A DNA stretch of 7,916 bases from Pseudomonadota bacterium (GTDB lineage: Bacteria; Pseudomonadota; Gammaproteobacteria; Steroidobacterales; Steroidobacteraceae), in assembly GCA_021808195.1 (NCBI GenBank), contig JAKBCE010000110.1, positions 1 to 7,916 on the forward strand. The letters run 5' to 3'. A program made the position numbers and the translations under genes. The notes below the pieces were generated by a model. It made no database searches and was not told where the DNA came from. It saw only the letters and a list, made by a program, of their open reading frames with translations. Shown in pieces: positions 1-6,786 of this stretch (its first letter is position 1; every line of letters begins with the position of its first letter).

Positions 1-42
1 CATGCTGAACACGTTGATGAAGTGCGAGTCCTGCTTGCTCAC
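1..42 (-). CDS. N-terminus of a possible membrane-anchored c-type cytochrome (partial)
   Basis: Only 14 codons lie in the window, reading MSKQDSHFINVFSM from a GTG start at 42-40 and continuing past the left edge. A Shine-Dalgarno-like AGAGAGG (minus strand, 53-47) sits four bases before the GTG, and a TATACT box lies further upstream, so a real gene start is likely. The peptide resembles, from memory, the cytoplasmic leader of gammaproteobacterial cytochrome c5-type proteins, which begin with a short polar stretch like this before a membrane anchor. No haem-binding motif is in view, so the product name is tentative; the gene start itself is better supported. It diverges from the tRNA gene to its right. 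Confidence 0.4.
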   Translation of the reverse strand, partial: MSKQDSHFINVFSM

Positions 43-79
43 GAGACCTCTCTGGGGAATCCGTGAACGCGGAAGGCGC

Positions 80-110
80 AGTATAACCGCTCGCGGGCCG
101 CGTGGCTGAA
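80..110 (-). promoter_or_regulatory. Candidate sigma70 promoter for the left-edge gene
   Basis: On the minus strand TATACT (85-80) matches the -10 consensus at five of six positions and would place the transcription start about 30 bases before the GTG at 42. The -35 element is weak: TTCAGC at 110-105 matches three of six, with a 19-base spacer. The call rests mainly on the -10 box and its sensible distance from the gene start. Confidence 0.4.
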
Positions 111-145
111 GCCCTGGCCACCGGGTGGACATCCGCCCCCCGCAC

Positions 146-175
146 GTGGCATCCGGGCGGGGAGGCGCGTATGAT
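146..175 (+). promoter_or_regulatory. Candidate sigma70 promoter for tRNA-Arg
   Basis: TATGAT at 170-175 (five of six to TATAAT) follows GTGGCA at 146-151 (four of six to TTGACA) with an 18-base spacer. Transcription from here would give a leader of roughly 85 bases before the mature tRNA 5' end at 269. It is the best promoter-like match I found between the divergent left-edge gene and the tRNA, but a nearer promoter of poorer consensus cannot be excluded. Confidence 0.35.
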
Positions 176-202
176 CCGCGGGCGCTGGCGCAGGCGGCCG
201 CG

Positions 203-217
203 CCGGAGACCCTCCGG
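203..217. repeat. Short perfect inverted repeat upstream of the tRNA
   Basis: CCGGAG (203-208) and CTCCGG (212-217) form a perfect 6-bp stem with a 3-base loop. It lies in the presumed 5' leader of the tRNA transcript, about 50 bases before the mature end. It could be a processing hairpin, a protein site, or chance in GC-rich DNA. Confidence 0.3.
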
Positions 218-268
218 ATCGACCACCCGTCTGGCCCTTCCTCAGGGTCAGTCGCGCCACCACGCGGC

Positions 269-345
269 GCGCCCGTAGCTCAGCTGGATAGAGTACTGCC
301 CTCCGAAGGCAGGGGTCACTGGTTCGAATCCAGTCGGGCGCGCCA
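269..345 (+). tRNA. tRNA-Arg (anticodon CCG)
   Basis: A full cloverleaf can be folded by eye. Acceptor GCGCCCG (269-275) pairs with CGGGCGC (335-341). D stem 278-281 pairs with 291-294, one pair being a G-T wobble. Anticodon stem CTGCC (296-300) pairs with GGCAG (308-312) around loop CTCCGAA (301-307), placing anticodon CCG at 303-305. T stem ACTGG/CCAGT encloses TTCGAAT (323-329). The discriminator is G342 and CCA is encoded at 343-345. Anticodon CCG reads the arginine codon CGG. The gene is 77 bases, ends 38 bp from the stop codon of the convergent c-di-GMP gene, and shows no integration-type direct repeat beside it. Confidence 0.97.
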
Positions 346-383
346 ATCCTGATCCGTCCGGTGCGCATGAGCCGCCGCCGTGC

Positions 384-3300
384 TCAGGTGCCGCCCGGGC
401 GTGATTCGCGCACCTTGCGCGTCAGCCACTGCATCATCCGGCGCATCGCCTGCAGGCGGCCCGCCTCGAGCGGATGCTGGTGCACCTCGGCATGCAGGGC
501 GAGCGCCTGCGCATCTCCCCCGGCCTGGGCCTGTAAGAAATCGCTGATGGGGCAGAGTTCGAGCCGGCCCGGTTCGCGCAGGGACATCGGATCGTGCAGC
601 CGCATCCATTGGTAGGCGAGCGCGCCGAGCCAACTGTGTACGCCGGCGCCGAGGCCCTGCCGCGCGGGCCGCGCCGCAAGCCACTGTGTCAGCGCTGCGG
701 CCGGCATCGGCCGGCACAGTCCGTAGCCCTGACCGTACCGGCAGCCGAGCACCATCGCCGCCTCGATGAAGTCCGGGTCCTCCAGTCCCTCGGCCACGAC
801 CTCGCGCTCGAGGTCCTGGCCGATCTGCACGACGGTGCGGATCAGGCTGAGCGCTTTGATCGGATCGCGGGCCAGGTCCTTCACCAGGTTCTGGTCGATC
901 TTGATGACGTCGAACGGCAGGTCGGCGAGACGCTTGAGGTTGCTGAAGCCCGAGCCGAGGTCGTCCATGGCGATTTTCACGCCGGTCGCGGCGAGCCGTG
1001 TGATCGCCTCGTCGACCGTGCTCGCCTCGAGCGCCTGGCTCTCGAGCAGCTCGAGCACGAGGTGCTGCGGTGCCACCTGCGCGGCGCGCAACGCCTCCTC
1101 GACCCATTGTGCACAGTCGGGGTGCACGAGCGAGCTCGGGGCGAGGTTGATCGCGAGCCCGATCTGCCCGTGCTGTTCGCGCCAGCCGGACACATGCGCA
1201 AGGCCCTGCTGCAGCCCCTGGCGGAACAGCGAGTCCAGGTCCGTCTCCCCGAGCGCCGGCAGGAACTGTCCGGGCGCGAGCAGCGTCCCTTGCCGGGTGC
1301 GCAGCCGTGCCAGCGCCTCGGCCTTCACGACCGCTCCGGTCTCGAGCTGGATCACCGGCTGGACGAACATCTCCACACCGCCGCTGTAGAGCAGCGCGCG
1401 GATCTGCGCGACCTCGCCCGTATCGATGGCGTGTCCGCGGCTTTGCGAGGCCCGCGTCATCTGGTCCCAGCGGTTCTGCAGCGACAGCCGCCAGGTGCGC
1501 ATCCAGGCGGAGGTGAACTGGTGCGGGTACGCTCCGAAGAGCATCAACACCGAGTGGATCGCGCCATGCCGATGCACCGGCAGGGTGACTGCGCTGCGGA
1601 TGGCGAACTCGCTCATCAGCGTCTGCCACGGTGCGGCGCGCGTCTCACCCCCGAACGCCGCGGTCTCCTGCTGACTGTCGGTCATCCACGTGTTCGCCAC
1701 CAGTCCCCGGCCCCGCACGTCGCGCGGATCGAGCACCGGATAGAGATTGCGGGCACGGTGCGCTTCGACGAACGCGGCGCTCTCGGGGCCGGCGGCGCGC
1801 TCGATGACGAGGCGGTTGTGCGCATCGGGCCGGCACACCACCGCGGCGCGCATCCCGGGCAGGGCCGCGAGCGCCTCGAGCTCCGCCTGCACCCAGTCGG
1901 CGGCCAGTCCCCGCCCGTCCTGCGGCCGGGCGAGCAGCCCCTGGTACTGATCGAGCACCGACTGCATCGACTCGAGCTCGCCCTGCAATTCCAGCTGCAG
2001 GCGCGCCTCGGCGGTGCGCAGCGCGCGGTAACGCGTGCGCGTGGTGAGCAGCGCCGCATCGAAATGCGCGTGCAGCAGATCCCGGTACAGTCCCATCACC
2101 AGCGCCATCGAGGCGCCGGACAGGCCGATCAGCCCGTGCACGGTGCCGAGCCGGTGCGCCGCAGCCTTGGCCTGCTCGGCCGAGGTGCGTGCATCGAGCA
2201 GGAAGCGCAGGTGCGCCGCCTGCTTGCGCACCAAACCCTGCAGCTCCGGCGCGGACAGGCACGCCAGGATCGAGGCGGTCTCCGCGCGATCGCCGAGCTC
2301 GCGGTAGAACGCCGCGGCGAACTGTTCGGCCACGGCATCGATGTGCGGCGCGACGCTCTGCATCAACTCCTGCATCTCCGGCCCGAACGGGTCGAATGCG
2401 GCTTCGGCGAGCTGCTCGCCCGGCATCGACGCGCCGATCCGCCACCATTGGGTCCGGGTGCGCTTGGACTGTTTGGCCTGATACATCGCCGCATCGGCCT
2501 GGCGCAGCAGCGCCTCGGCTTCCTCGCCGTCGAGCGGAAAGAGCGCCAGACCCATCGTCATGTCGACCGAGGCGGCCGTGGCACCGCTCACTTCGAATGG
2601 CATCTCGACGGCGCGGTGCAGGTGGCGCAGCGCGGCGCTCAACTGGGGCAGCTCCTGGGCGCTCTCGAGATCCTCCAGCACCACGACGAACTCATCGCCG
2701 CCGAGGCGCGCGATGAAATCCGACTCGCGCAACCACTCGCGCAGGCGCCGCGAGAGCGCGCGCAGCAGCTCATCGCCCGCATCGTGGCCGAGCCGGTCGT
2801 TGACCGGTTTGAAGTCATCCAGATCAATCACCCCGAGGGCGAGCGAGGTGCCGCGCCGGCGCGCGCGGGCGATCGCCGGCGGCAGGTATTCCTCGAGCGC
2901 AAGCCGGTTCGGCAGCCCCGTGAGCGGATCGGTGCGCGCCATGCGCGCATCCTGCAGCTGCAGCGAGCGGATGCGCTCCTTCAGATCGAGCTCATCGAGA
3001 CCGTGACCGAGCAGTGCGCCGATGCGCGTGCACACTTCGATCGTGCCGGCATCGAACCCCTCGCGCCGCGGTGCCGCGAGCGCGAGGATGGCCCACACCC
3101 GAGCGCCTCTGAGGATCGGCAAGGCAAGAAGGCTGAACCAGCGATGCGCCCTGAAGCCGGCGTGCCAGGGCTTCAGTGTCGGGTCGGCCAGCGTATCGTT
3201 GCTTACGCGCAGCATCCCGGTGTTCCAGGCCTTGACCACGACGGAGGCCGTCTCCCCGTCCGTGAGCCGCGGCGGATCGCAGCGCACCTGTTCGGCGCCC

Positions 3301-4151
3301 TGGCCGTCGAGGGCCAGCACCTCGAAGGTCCCGCAGGGGCCTGGCCTGCCGATCCAGGCGGCGTGAAACGGGGTGTCGCCCGCAAGCTTCGCGCAGAGGC
3401 TCGCCAGCATCTCGTGCTCACGCCGGCACTGGATGAGCACATCGCCGCAGTGCAGCAGCGCCCGGTACAGCGTCTGCAGATCGAGCAGTTGCTGGCGTTG
3501 CAGGAGCAGGTCGAACGTGCGCTGCCCCAGCGCATCCGACAGTCCACTGACGGTGTCGACGAGGCGGCCGCGGGCCTGCGGATCCTGATCCTCCAGCGGC
3601 GGCGCCCGCGCAGCGCCGCTCTGGCGCGCCTGGATCTCGCGGGCCATCTGCCGGTCCACCTCCATGATGTGTCGCAGCAGCCACTGGGCGAGAAACGACA
3701 GCAGCTCAACGCTGACGTCCGCGCCGCAATCGTGGTTGAGCATGCGCGCCTGCTGCAGGAAGCCGCGGAATTTCTCATGAGCCTGCAGATGCATCGTGCG
3801 GTGCGCGTCATCGACCTGCCACTGGCGCATCAGCCGGGCCTCGGCGCGGAAGTGATCGCGGGTGTAGTCCGCGAGCGCATCGAGCAGGCCGTCGAGCTCC
3901 TCGGGACGGGCGCCGCGGGCCTGGGCGAGTGCGGCGCGATTGAAGATCTCGAGCAGCCGCTGATGCTGCGCATCGAGCAGCGGCTCGCCCGTGGCCATGG
4001 CGGCGCTCCAGTGCAGCGGCTGCACCTGTGGCGGTTGTTGCGTCTCTGCGCGTGTGGTGGCCAAAGCGGGCGAGTTCCGAATTCGCGTCCTGTGGAGCCC
4101 GGGCACGACACCGCCCCGGGCGAAAGCCGATCCGAGCCGATTTTGGCGCAT
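384..4151 (-). CDS. Hemerythrin-GAF-GGDEF-globin-GAF-EAL c-di-GMP enzyme with CZB-like tail
   Basis: Predicted bifunctional diguanylate cyclase/c-di-GMP phosphodiesterase, cytoplasmic, with no signal peptide or membrane segment. Numbered from the ATG at 4151 (1255 residues):
- bacteriohemerythrin about 43-180, with the full di-iron set H63, H100, E104, H121, H125, H161, D166;
- GAF-like about 225-388;
- GGDEF about 399-565, with [10 protein letters not shown]443, N451, GGDEF at 484-488 and an RxxD inhibitory site at 475-478;
- globin about 585-705, with proximal H672 (VHGLIGL) and a helix-B FY pair ending at Y616;
- GAF-like about 750-895;
- EAL about 915-1160, with E945, N1002, E1034, D1063, D1064, K1084, E1121 and Q1141;
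- a tail with H1172, C1200 and HxxxH at 1220-1224.
The domain calls come from motif recognition. The start is uncertain: the frame stays open to a TTG at 4292, GTG at 4106 or 4025 are alternatives, and none has a good Shine-Dalgarno. GTG 4025 would put the hemerythrin tryptophan near the N-terminus, as is usual in single-domain bacteriohemerythrins. Monocistronic, divergent from the DUF481 gene. Confidence 0.95.
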   Translation of the reverse strand: MRQNRLGSAFARGGVVPGLHRTRIRNSPALATTRAETQQPPQVQPLHWSAAMATGEPLLDAQHQRLLEIFNRAALAQARGARPEELDGLLDALADYTRDHFRAEARLMRQWQVDDAHRTMHLQAHEKFRGFLQQARMLNHDCGADVSVELLSFLAQWLLRHIMEVDRQMAREIQARQSGAARAPPLEDQDPQARGRLVDTVSGLSDALGQRTFDLLLQRQQLLDLQTLYRALLHCGDVLIQCRREHEMLASLCAKLAGDTPFHAAWIGRPGPCGTFEVLALDGQGAEQVRCDPPRLTDGETASVVVKAWNTGMLRVSNDTLADPTLKPWHAGFRAHRWFSLLALPILRGARVWAILALAAPRREGFDAGTIEVCTRIGALLGHGLDELDLKERIRSLQLQDARMARTDPLTGLPNRLALEEYLPPAIARARRRGTSLALGVIDLDDFKPVNDRLGHDAGDELLRALSRRLREWLRESDFIARLGGDEFVVVLEDLESAQELPQLSAALRHLHRAVEMPFEVSGATAASVDMTMGLALFPLDGEEAEALLRQADAAMYQAKQSKRTRTQWWRIGASMPGEQLAEAAFDPFGPEMQELMQSVAPHIDAVAEQFAAAFYRELGDRAETASILACLSAPELQGLVRKQAAHLRFLLDARTSAEQAKAAAHRLGTVHGLIGLSGASMALVMGLYRDLLHAHFDAALLTTRTRYRALRTAEARLQLELQGELESMQSVLDQYQGLLARPQDGRGLAADWVQAELEALAALPGMRAAVVCRPDAHNRLVIERAAGPESAAFVEAHRARNLYPVLDPRDVRGRGLVANTWMTDSQQETAAFGGETRAAPWQTLMSEFAIRSAVTLPVHRHGAIHSVLMLFGAYPHQFTSAWMRTWRLSLQNRWDQMTRASQSRGHAIDTGEVAQIRALLYSGGVEMFVQPVIQLETGAVVKAEALARLRTRQGTLLAPGQFLPALGETDLDSLFRQGLQQGLAHVSGWREQHGQIGLAINLAPSSLVHPDCAQWVEEALRAAQVAPQHLVLELLESQALEASTVDEAITRLAATGVKIAMDDLGSGFSNLKRLADLPFDVIKIDQNLVKDLARDPIKALSLIRTVVQIGQDLEREVVAEGLEDPDFIEAAMVLGCRYGQGYGLCRPMPAAALTQWLAARPARQGLGAGVHSWLGALAYQWMRLHDPMSLREPGRLELCPISDFLQAQAGGDAQALALHAEVHQHPLEAGRLQAMRRMMQWLTRKVRESRPGGT

Positions 4152-4160
4152 CGGTGCGCC
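4145..4160. repeat. 6-bp inverted repeat at a candidate start of the c-di-GMP gene
   Basis: GGCGCA (4145-4150) and TGCGCC (4155-4160) form a perfect stem with a 4-base loop. On the minus strand the ATG at 4151-4149 sits on the loop-stem junction, and the repeat is followed by AAAA. It may be an operator if the real start is one of the downstream GTG codons, a structure limiting initiation if ATG 4151 is used, or chance. Confidence 0.3.
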
Positions 4161-4308
4161 GGCGGCCGGACAAACCGCATCATCCTGCGGCATGGGACCG
4201 GACGCAGCTCTCATTTTTGCGCCGCTCGGCCGCGGGACATCCCCGCCGGCCGGCGGTGCCGGCGTCGGCGGATGACGACGACGGCGCGGCAATCGGTCCG
4301 CACGCGAC

Positions 4309-4333
4309 GGCCGGAATCCGTAAAATCCCGGCC
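4309..4333. repeat. Imperfect inverted repeat enclosing the DUF481 -10 box
   Basis: GGCCGG (4309-4314) is the reverse complement of CCGGCC (4328-4333). One mismatch inward, two further A-T pairs extend the arms (4316-4317 with 4325-4326). The TAAAAT box lies between and partly within the arms. This position would suit a repressor operator in the divergent promoter region, but GC-rich arms of this length can arise by chance. Confidence 0.3.
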
Positions 4334-4351
4334 TTTCCGATGGACAAGGAG
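4321..4351 (+). promoter_or_regulatory. Candidate -10 box and ribosome binding site of the DUF481 gene
   Basis: TAAAAT at 4321-4326 matches the -10 consensus at five of six positions; the -35 region is poor (TCCGCA at 4297-4302, three of six). AAGGAG at 4346-4351 is a strong Shine-Dalgarno, nine bases before the ATG at 4361. That spacing fixes the gene start, even though the frame stays open upstream to 4028. No convincing minus-strand promoter for the c-di-GMP gene was found in this 209-bp divergent region. Confidence 0.55.
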
Positions 4352-4360
4352 CCGACTGAC

Positions 4361-5140
4361 ATGAAACCGATGAGCGCCGCGCTGGTCATGGTGCTGCTGG
4401 GGCCCGCGACGGCATTCGCCGCATCCTCCACCCCGGCCCCGGCCGCCGCGCATTTCACCGGCAAGGGACAGCTGGGCTTCGTGGCCTCGCAGGGCAATGC
4501 ACAGGGCAAGTCCGCCAACGCCGCGATCAACCTGAACTACCTCTCGGGGCTCTGGAAGCACAGCCTGGATCTGTCCGCGCTCTATGGCCAGAGCCTCGGA
4601 ATCGTCTCAGCCGAGCGCTGGACGGCGATGTGGCAGTCGAACCGCAAGATCAGCGCCGATGCCTATGCCTTCGGCTCGTTGCGTTACGAACACGACATGT
4701 TCGACGGCTTTCAGTACCAGGGCAGCGGCGCGCTCGGTGTCGGCTACACGCTGATCCACTCCAAGACGACGACGCTCAGCACCCAGGTCGGTGCCGGTTA
4801 CATGGTCTCGCGACCCGAGACGTTGACGTCCATTGCCCTGACGAATCCGACCCGGACGTTCATCGAGCGCATCCCGCAGGCGAGTGAGCGCTATGCGATC
4901 GGCACCCTCGGGGTCAGTTACGAGCACACGATCACGAGCACGACCGCGGTGAGCGACAAGCTGCTGGTGAACGCCGGATCGGTCAACACGCTGGTGACGA
5001 ACGATCTGGCGTTCATCGTCAAAGTCTCCACGCAGTTGGCGGTGAACCTCGGCTACCACATCCAGGACAACACGCACCCGGCCGCGGGCATCCAGCACCT
5101 GGATTCGATCGAGACCGTCAATCTCGTCTACGCGTTCTGA
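4361..5140 (+). CDS. DUF481 (YdiY-like) outer-membrane beta-barrel protein
   Basis: 259 residues. A signal peptide covers residues 1-20 (MKP, hydrophobic core, then AFA before the predicted cut at A20/A21). The mature part has the pattern of the DUF481/YdiY family: an early glycine-rich strand with GFVASQGNAQGKS, then WKHSLDLSALYG, then LRYEHDMFDGFQYQ and a GVGYTLI strand. Alternating polar/nonpolar strands continue to a terminal VYAF, the final phenylalanine being typical of outer-membrane barrels recognised by the BAM machinery. E. coli YdiY is of similar size; the family's biochemical role is not established and it has been called acid- or salt-inducible in some species. The strong ribosome site AAGGAG fixes the start. 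The last 13 bp overlap the convergent GST gene. Family assignment is firm; function is unknown. Confidence 0.92.
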   Translation: MKPMSAALVMVLLGPATAFAASSTPAPAAAHFTGKGQLGFVASQGNAQGKSANAAINLNYLSGLWKHSLDLSALYGQSLGIVSAERWTAMWQSNRKISADAYAFGSLRYEHDMFDGFQYQGSGALGVGYTLIHSKTTTLSTQVGAGYMVSRPETLTSIALTNPTRTFIERIPQASERYAIGTLGVSYEHTITSTTAVSDKLLVNAGSVNTLVTNDLAFIVKVSTQLAVNLGYHIQDNTHPAAGIQHLDSIETVNLVYAF

Positions 5141-5829
5141 GCGGCCGCGGGGCGGCGCAAGTCCTCGGTCACGGTGCCGACCGCGAGTGTCTCGCGGTCG
5201 TGCGCCTCGTCCCGCCAGGGCTCGGCAAGCGCCTCGGCGTACCAACTGCGCATCGGCGCCAGCGCGAGCAGCCGCTGCGAGTAGGCGAGTGCCGCCGGGG
5301 CGAGCGGCAGGCCGTAGGTCTGGATGCGAAAGGCGACGGGGGCGAAGAACGCGTCGAGGGCGCTGGCTGCGCCGCCGACGAGGAACGGTCCGGCAAAGCG
5401 CGTCAGACCCTCCTGCCACAGCGCCTGCAGGCGCTCAAGATCGGCGCGCAGCTGCGACTCGATGCGGTGCAGACGCACCCGCAGCCCGCAGGTCATGCTG
5501 CAGATCCGGCGCAGCGCGCCGAAGCCGGCGTGCATCTCCGCGGCGGCCGAACGGGCAAAGGCGCGCGCGAGCGTATCGGCCGGCCACACGCCCTCGTGCC
5601 GTTCTGCGAGGTATTCCACGATCGCCAGTGATTCCCACACCACCGCGTCCCGGTCGTGCAGGCAGGGCACCTTGCCGTTCGGGGAGAAGGTGCGGAAATC
5701 GTGCGGCGCATCGCCGGAGCCGAACGGGACGAGCCGCTCCTCGAAGGGGATGCCGAGGGTGCGCATCAGTATCCAGGGGCGCAGCGACCAGGACGAGTAG
5801 TTCTTGTTGGCGATGTACAGGGTATACAT
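5128..5829 (-). CDS. Glutathione S-transferase family protein
   Basis: 233 residues, soluble, no signal peptide. The N-terminal thioredoxin fold (about 1-80) opens with NKNYSSWSLRPW; Ser12/Ser13 sit where zeta-like GSTs place their catalytic serine. The conserved VP pair with the cis-proline is at P55 (GKVPCL), and the E66-S67 pair (WESLAI), which holds the gamma-glutamyl part of glutathione, is intact. An all-helical C-terminal domain follows (about 85-215). The substrate cannot be told from sequence; candidates are conjugation, isomerisation or peroxide reduction. The start is supported by GGAG (minus strand, 5841-5838) eight bases before the ATG. It begins 15 bp after the EamA transporter stop, so the two are probably co-transcribed from the ubiB side. 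The 3' end overlaps the convergent DUF481 gene by 13 bp. Confidence 0.93.
   Translation of the reverse strand: MYTLYIANKNYSSWSLRPWILMRTLGIPFEERLVPFGSGDAPHDFRTFSPNGKVPCLHDRDAVVWESLAIVEYLAERHEGVWPADTLARAFARSAAAEMHAGFGALRRICSMTCGLRVRLHRIESQLRADLERLQALWQEGLTRFAGPFLVGGAASALDAFFAPVAFRIQTYGLPLAPAALAYSQRLLALAPMRSWYAEALAEPWRDEAHDRETLAVGTVTEDLRRPAAAQNA
5179..5199 (+). terminator. Perfect 9-bp hairpin, possible 3' end of the DUF481 transcript
   Basis: GACCGCGAG (5179-5187) and CTCGCGGTC (5191-5199) form a perfect stem with a TGT loop, starting 38 bases after the DUF481 stop. No T tract follows, so it is not a classic intrinsic terminator; it could protect an mRNA 3' end made by Rho or processing. It lies in the GST coding sequence, where the same bases encode DRETLAV on the other strand. 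Confidence 0.4.
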
Positions 5830-5844
5830 GGCGGACGCTCCGGA

Positions 5845-6786
5845 TCAGGCCTCTTCGGCGACGGCCTGCACGGCCGGGGCGCGCCGGCGGCGCAGGTTGG
5901 CGAGTATGACACCGCCGATGACCAGAACGCCCCCGGCGAGCGTGAGCAGGCCGGGGCGCTCCCCGAGCCACAGCCACCCGATCAGCACCGCGAGCGGGGA
6001 CGAACAGTAGATGAAGCTCGAGACCTGAGTGGCGCTCGCGCGGTGGATGGCGAGGTTCCAGGTCAGGTAGCCGAAGAAGGTCGGACCGAGCGCGAGCCAT
6101 AGCAGCGCGGCGAGCCGCGGAGCCGGTGCGTTGCTGATCGCGTGTACGATCCCGAAGCCGAATGGCGCAGCCCCGAGCGCGCCGCCGGCGAGCGTGACGG
6201 CGGTGACGGCCTCGGCGCCGTAGCGCTGGGTCCAGGACTTCTGTCCCGTGAAGTAGACGGCCGCGGCGAGCACGCTCACCAGCACCAGCAGGGCCCGCGG
6301 CTGCACGCGCAGGTCCTGACCGCTGCTGAAGACTACGAGGGCGACCCCGCCGAGTGCCAGCGTGAGCCCGAGCACGGCACGCGTCGCGAGCCGCTCCCGC
6401 AGCCACAGTGCGGAAACTGCCGCGGTGGCGCCCGGGATCAGGGCGCTCAGGATGGCCGCGGTGCCGCTGGCGACCCGCACCTCCGCGACATTCAGGCACA
6501 GGTGATAGGCTGCGAGCCCGACCACGCCGAGCGCGAGCATCGGCGGCCACGCCGCAAGCGGTGGCAGCGCGATGCGCCGCAGCCGCAGGTACCCCTGGAA
6601 GAGCCCGGCAGCGAGCAGCAGCCGCGCGAATGCGAGCTCACCGGGCGTGAAGGCTGCAAGGGCGTAGGCGATCGATGCGTACGCAGACGACCACGTCAGA
6701 ACCGCGATGCTGACGTAGAAGAGCGCGCGGGCGTCGAGGTGACCGCCGGCCGGCGCTGCCGGCAGCGCCGGGGCAGGGCGCGTCAC
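5845..6786 (-). CDS. EamA-family (DMT superfamily) transporter
   Basis: 313 residues from a GTG start. About ten hydrophobic segments are visible (near residues 23-43, 49-66, 84-104, 110-132, 141-158, then five more), arranged as two EamA repeats of five helices. Each half ends with the family pattern of a short loop containing Glu (WLRERL in the first, WLGERP in the second) followed by a Gly-rich helix ([25 protein letters not shown]). It is an inner-membrane protein, probably exporting metabolites or amino acids, but the substrate cannot be predicted. The start is set by the absence of any ATG before the third helix and by a four-base GTGA overlap with the ubiB stop. There is no clear Shine-Dalgarno, so it probably depends on translational coupling. 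The frame is open upstream to 7116, but that stretch is a shadow of ubiB. Confidence 0.93.
   Translation of the reverse strand: MTRPAPALPAAPAGGHLDARALFYVSIAVLTWSSAYASIAYALAAFTPGELAFARLLLAAGLFQGYLRLRRIALPPLAAWPPMLALGVVGLAAYHLCLNVAEVRVASGTAAILSALIPGATAAVSALWLRERLATRAVLGLTLALGGVALVVFSSGQDLRVQPRALLVLVSVLAAAVYFTGQKSWTQRYGAEAVTAVTLAGGALGAAPFGFGIVHAISNAPAPRLAALLWLALGPTFFGYLTWNLAIHRASATQVSSFIYCSSPLAVLIGWLWLGERPGLLTLAGGVLVIGGVILANLRRRRAPAVQAVAEEA
6739..6786 (-). promoter_or_regulatory. Predicted hairpin sequestering the EamA start codon
   Basis: On the minus strand the first five bases of the gene, GTGAC (6786-6782), can pair with GTCAC (6743-6739). After a one-base bulge CGCC pairs with GGCG (6780-6777 with 6747-6744). 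An inner perfect 22-bp palindrome (6771-6750) folds as a 9-bp stem with a CCGG loop. The start codon would be buried unless ribosomes finishing ubiB open it. Pairing was read by eye; no folding energy was computed. Confidence 0.45.

Noticed and set aside
39..368. Minus-strand frame containing [13 protein letters not shown]
   Set aside because: This peptide is the antisense translation of the tRNA-Arg gene, a well-known false protein.
367..386. Possible terminator stem TGAGC/GCTCA after the tRNA
   Set aside because: Only 5 bp with a 9-base loop and no T tract on either strand.
4243..4256. 14-bp perfect palindrome CCGCCGGCCGGCGG
   Set aside because: It is pure G and C in a GC-rich intergenic stretch and has no promoter-like element beside it; chance is a sufficient explanation.
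4152..4292. TTG start at 4292 for the c-di-GMP gene
   Set aside because: Rare start codon with no ribosome site, followed by low-complexity Arg/Pro-rich sequence unlike a conserved domain.
4028..4360. In-frame upstream extension of the DUF481 gene
   Set aside because: The strong AAGGAG and a signal peptide beginning at 4361 define the start; the extension would bury the signal peptide and overlaps the opposing gene.
594..4364. A 1256-codon open frame on the plus strand, almost the full length of the c-di-GMP gene
   Set aside because: It is in exact codon register with the minus-strand gene, so it stays open because that gene avoids TTA, CTA and TCA codons, as expected in GC-rich DNA. Its translation has no recognisable domain, while the minus strand has many.
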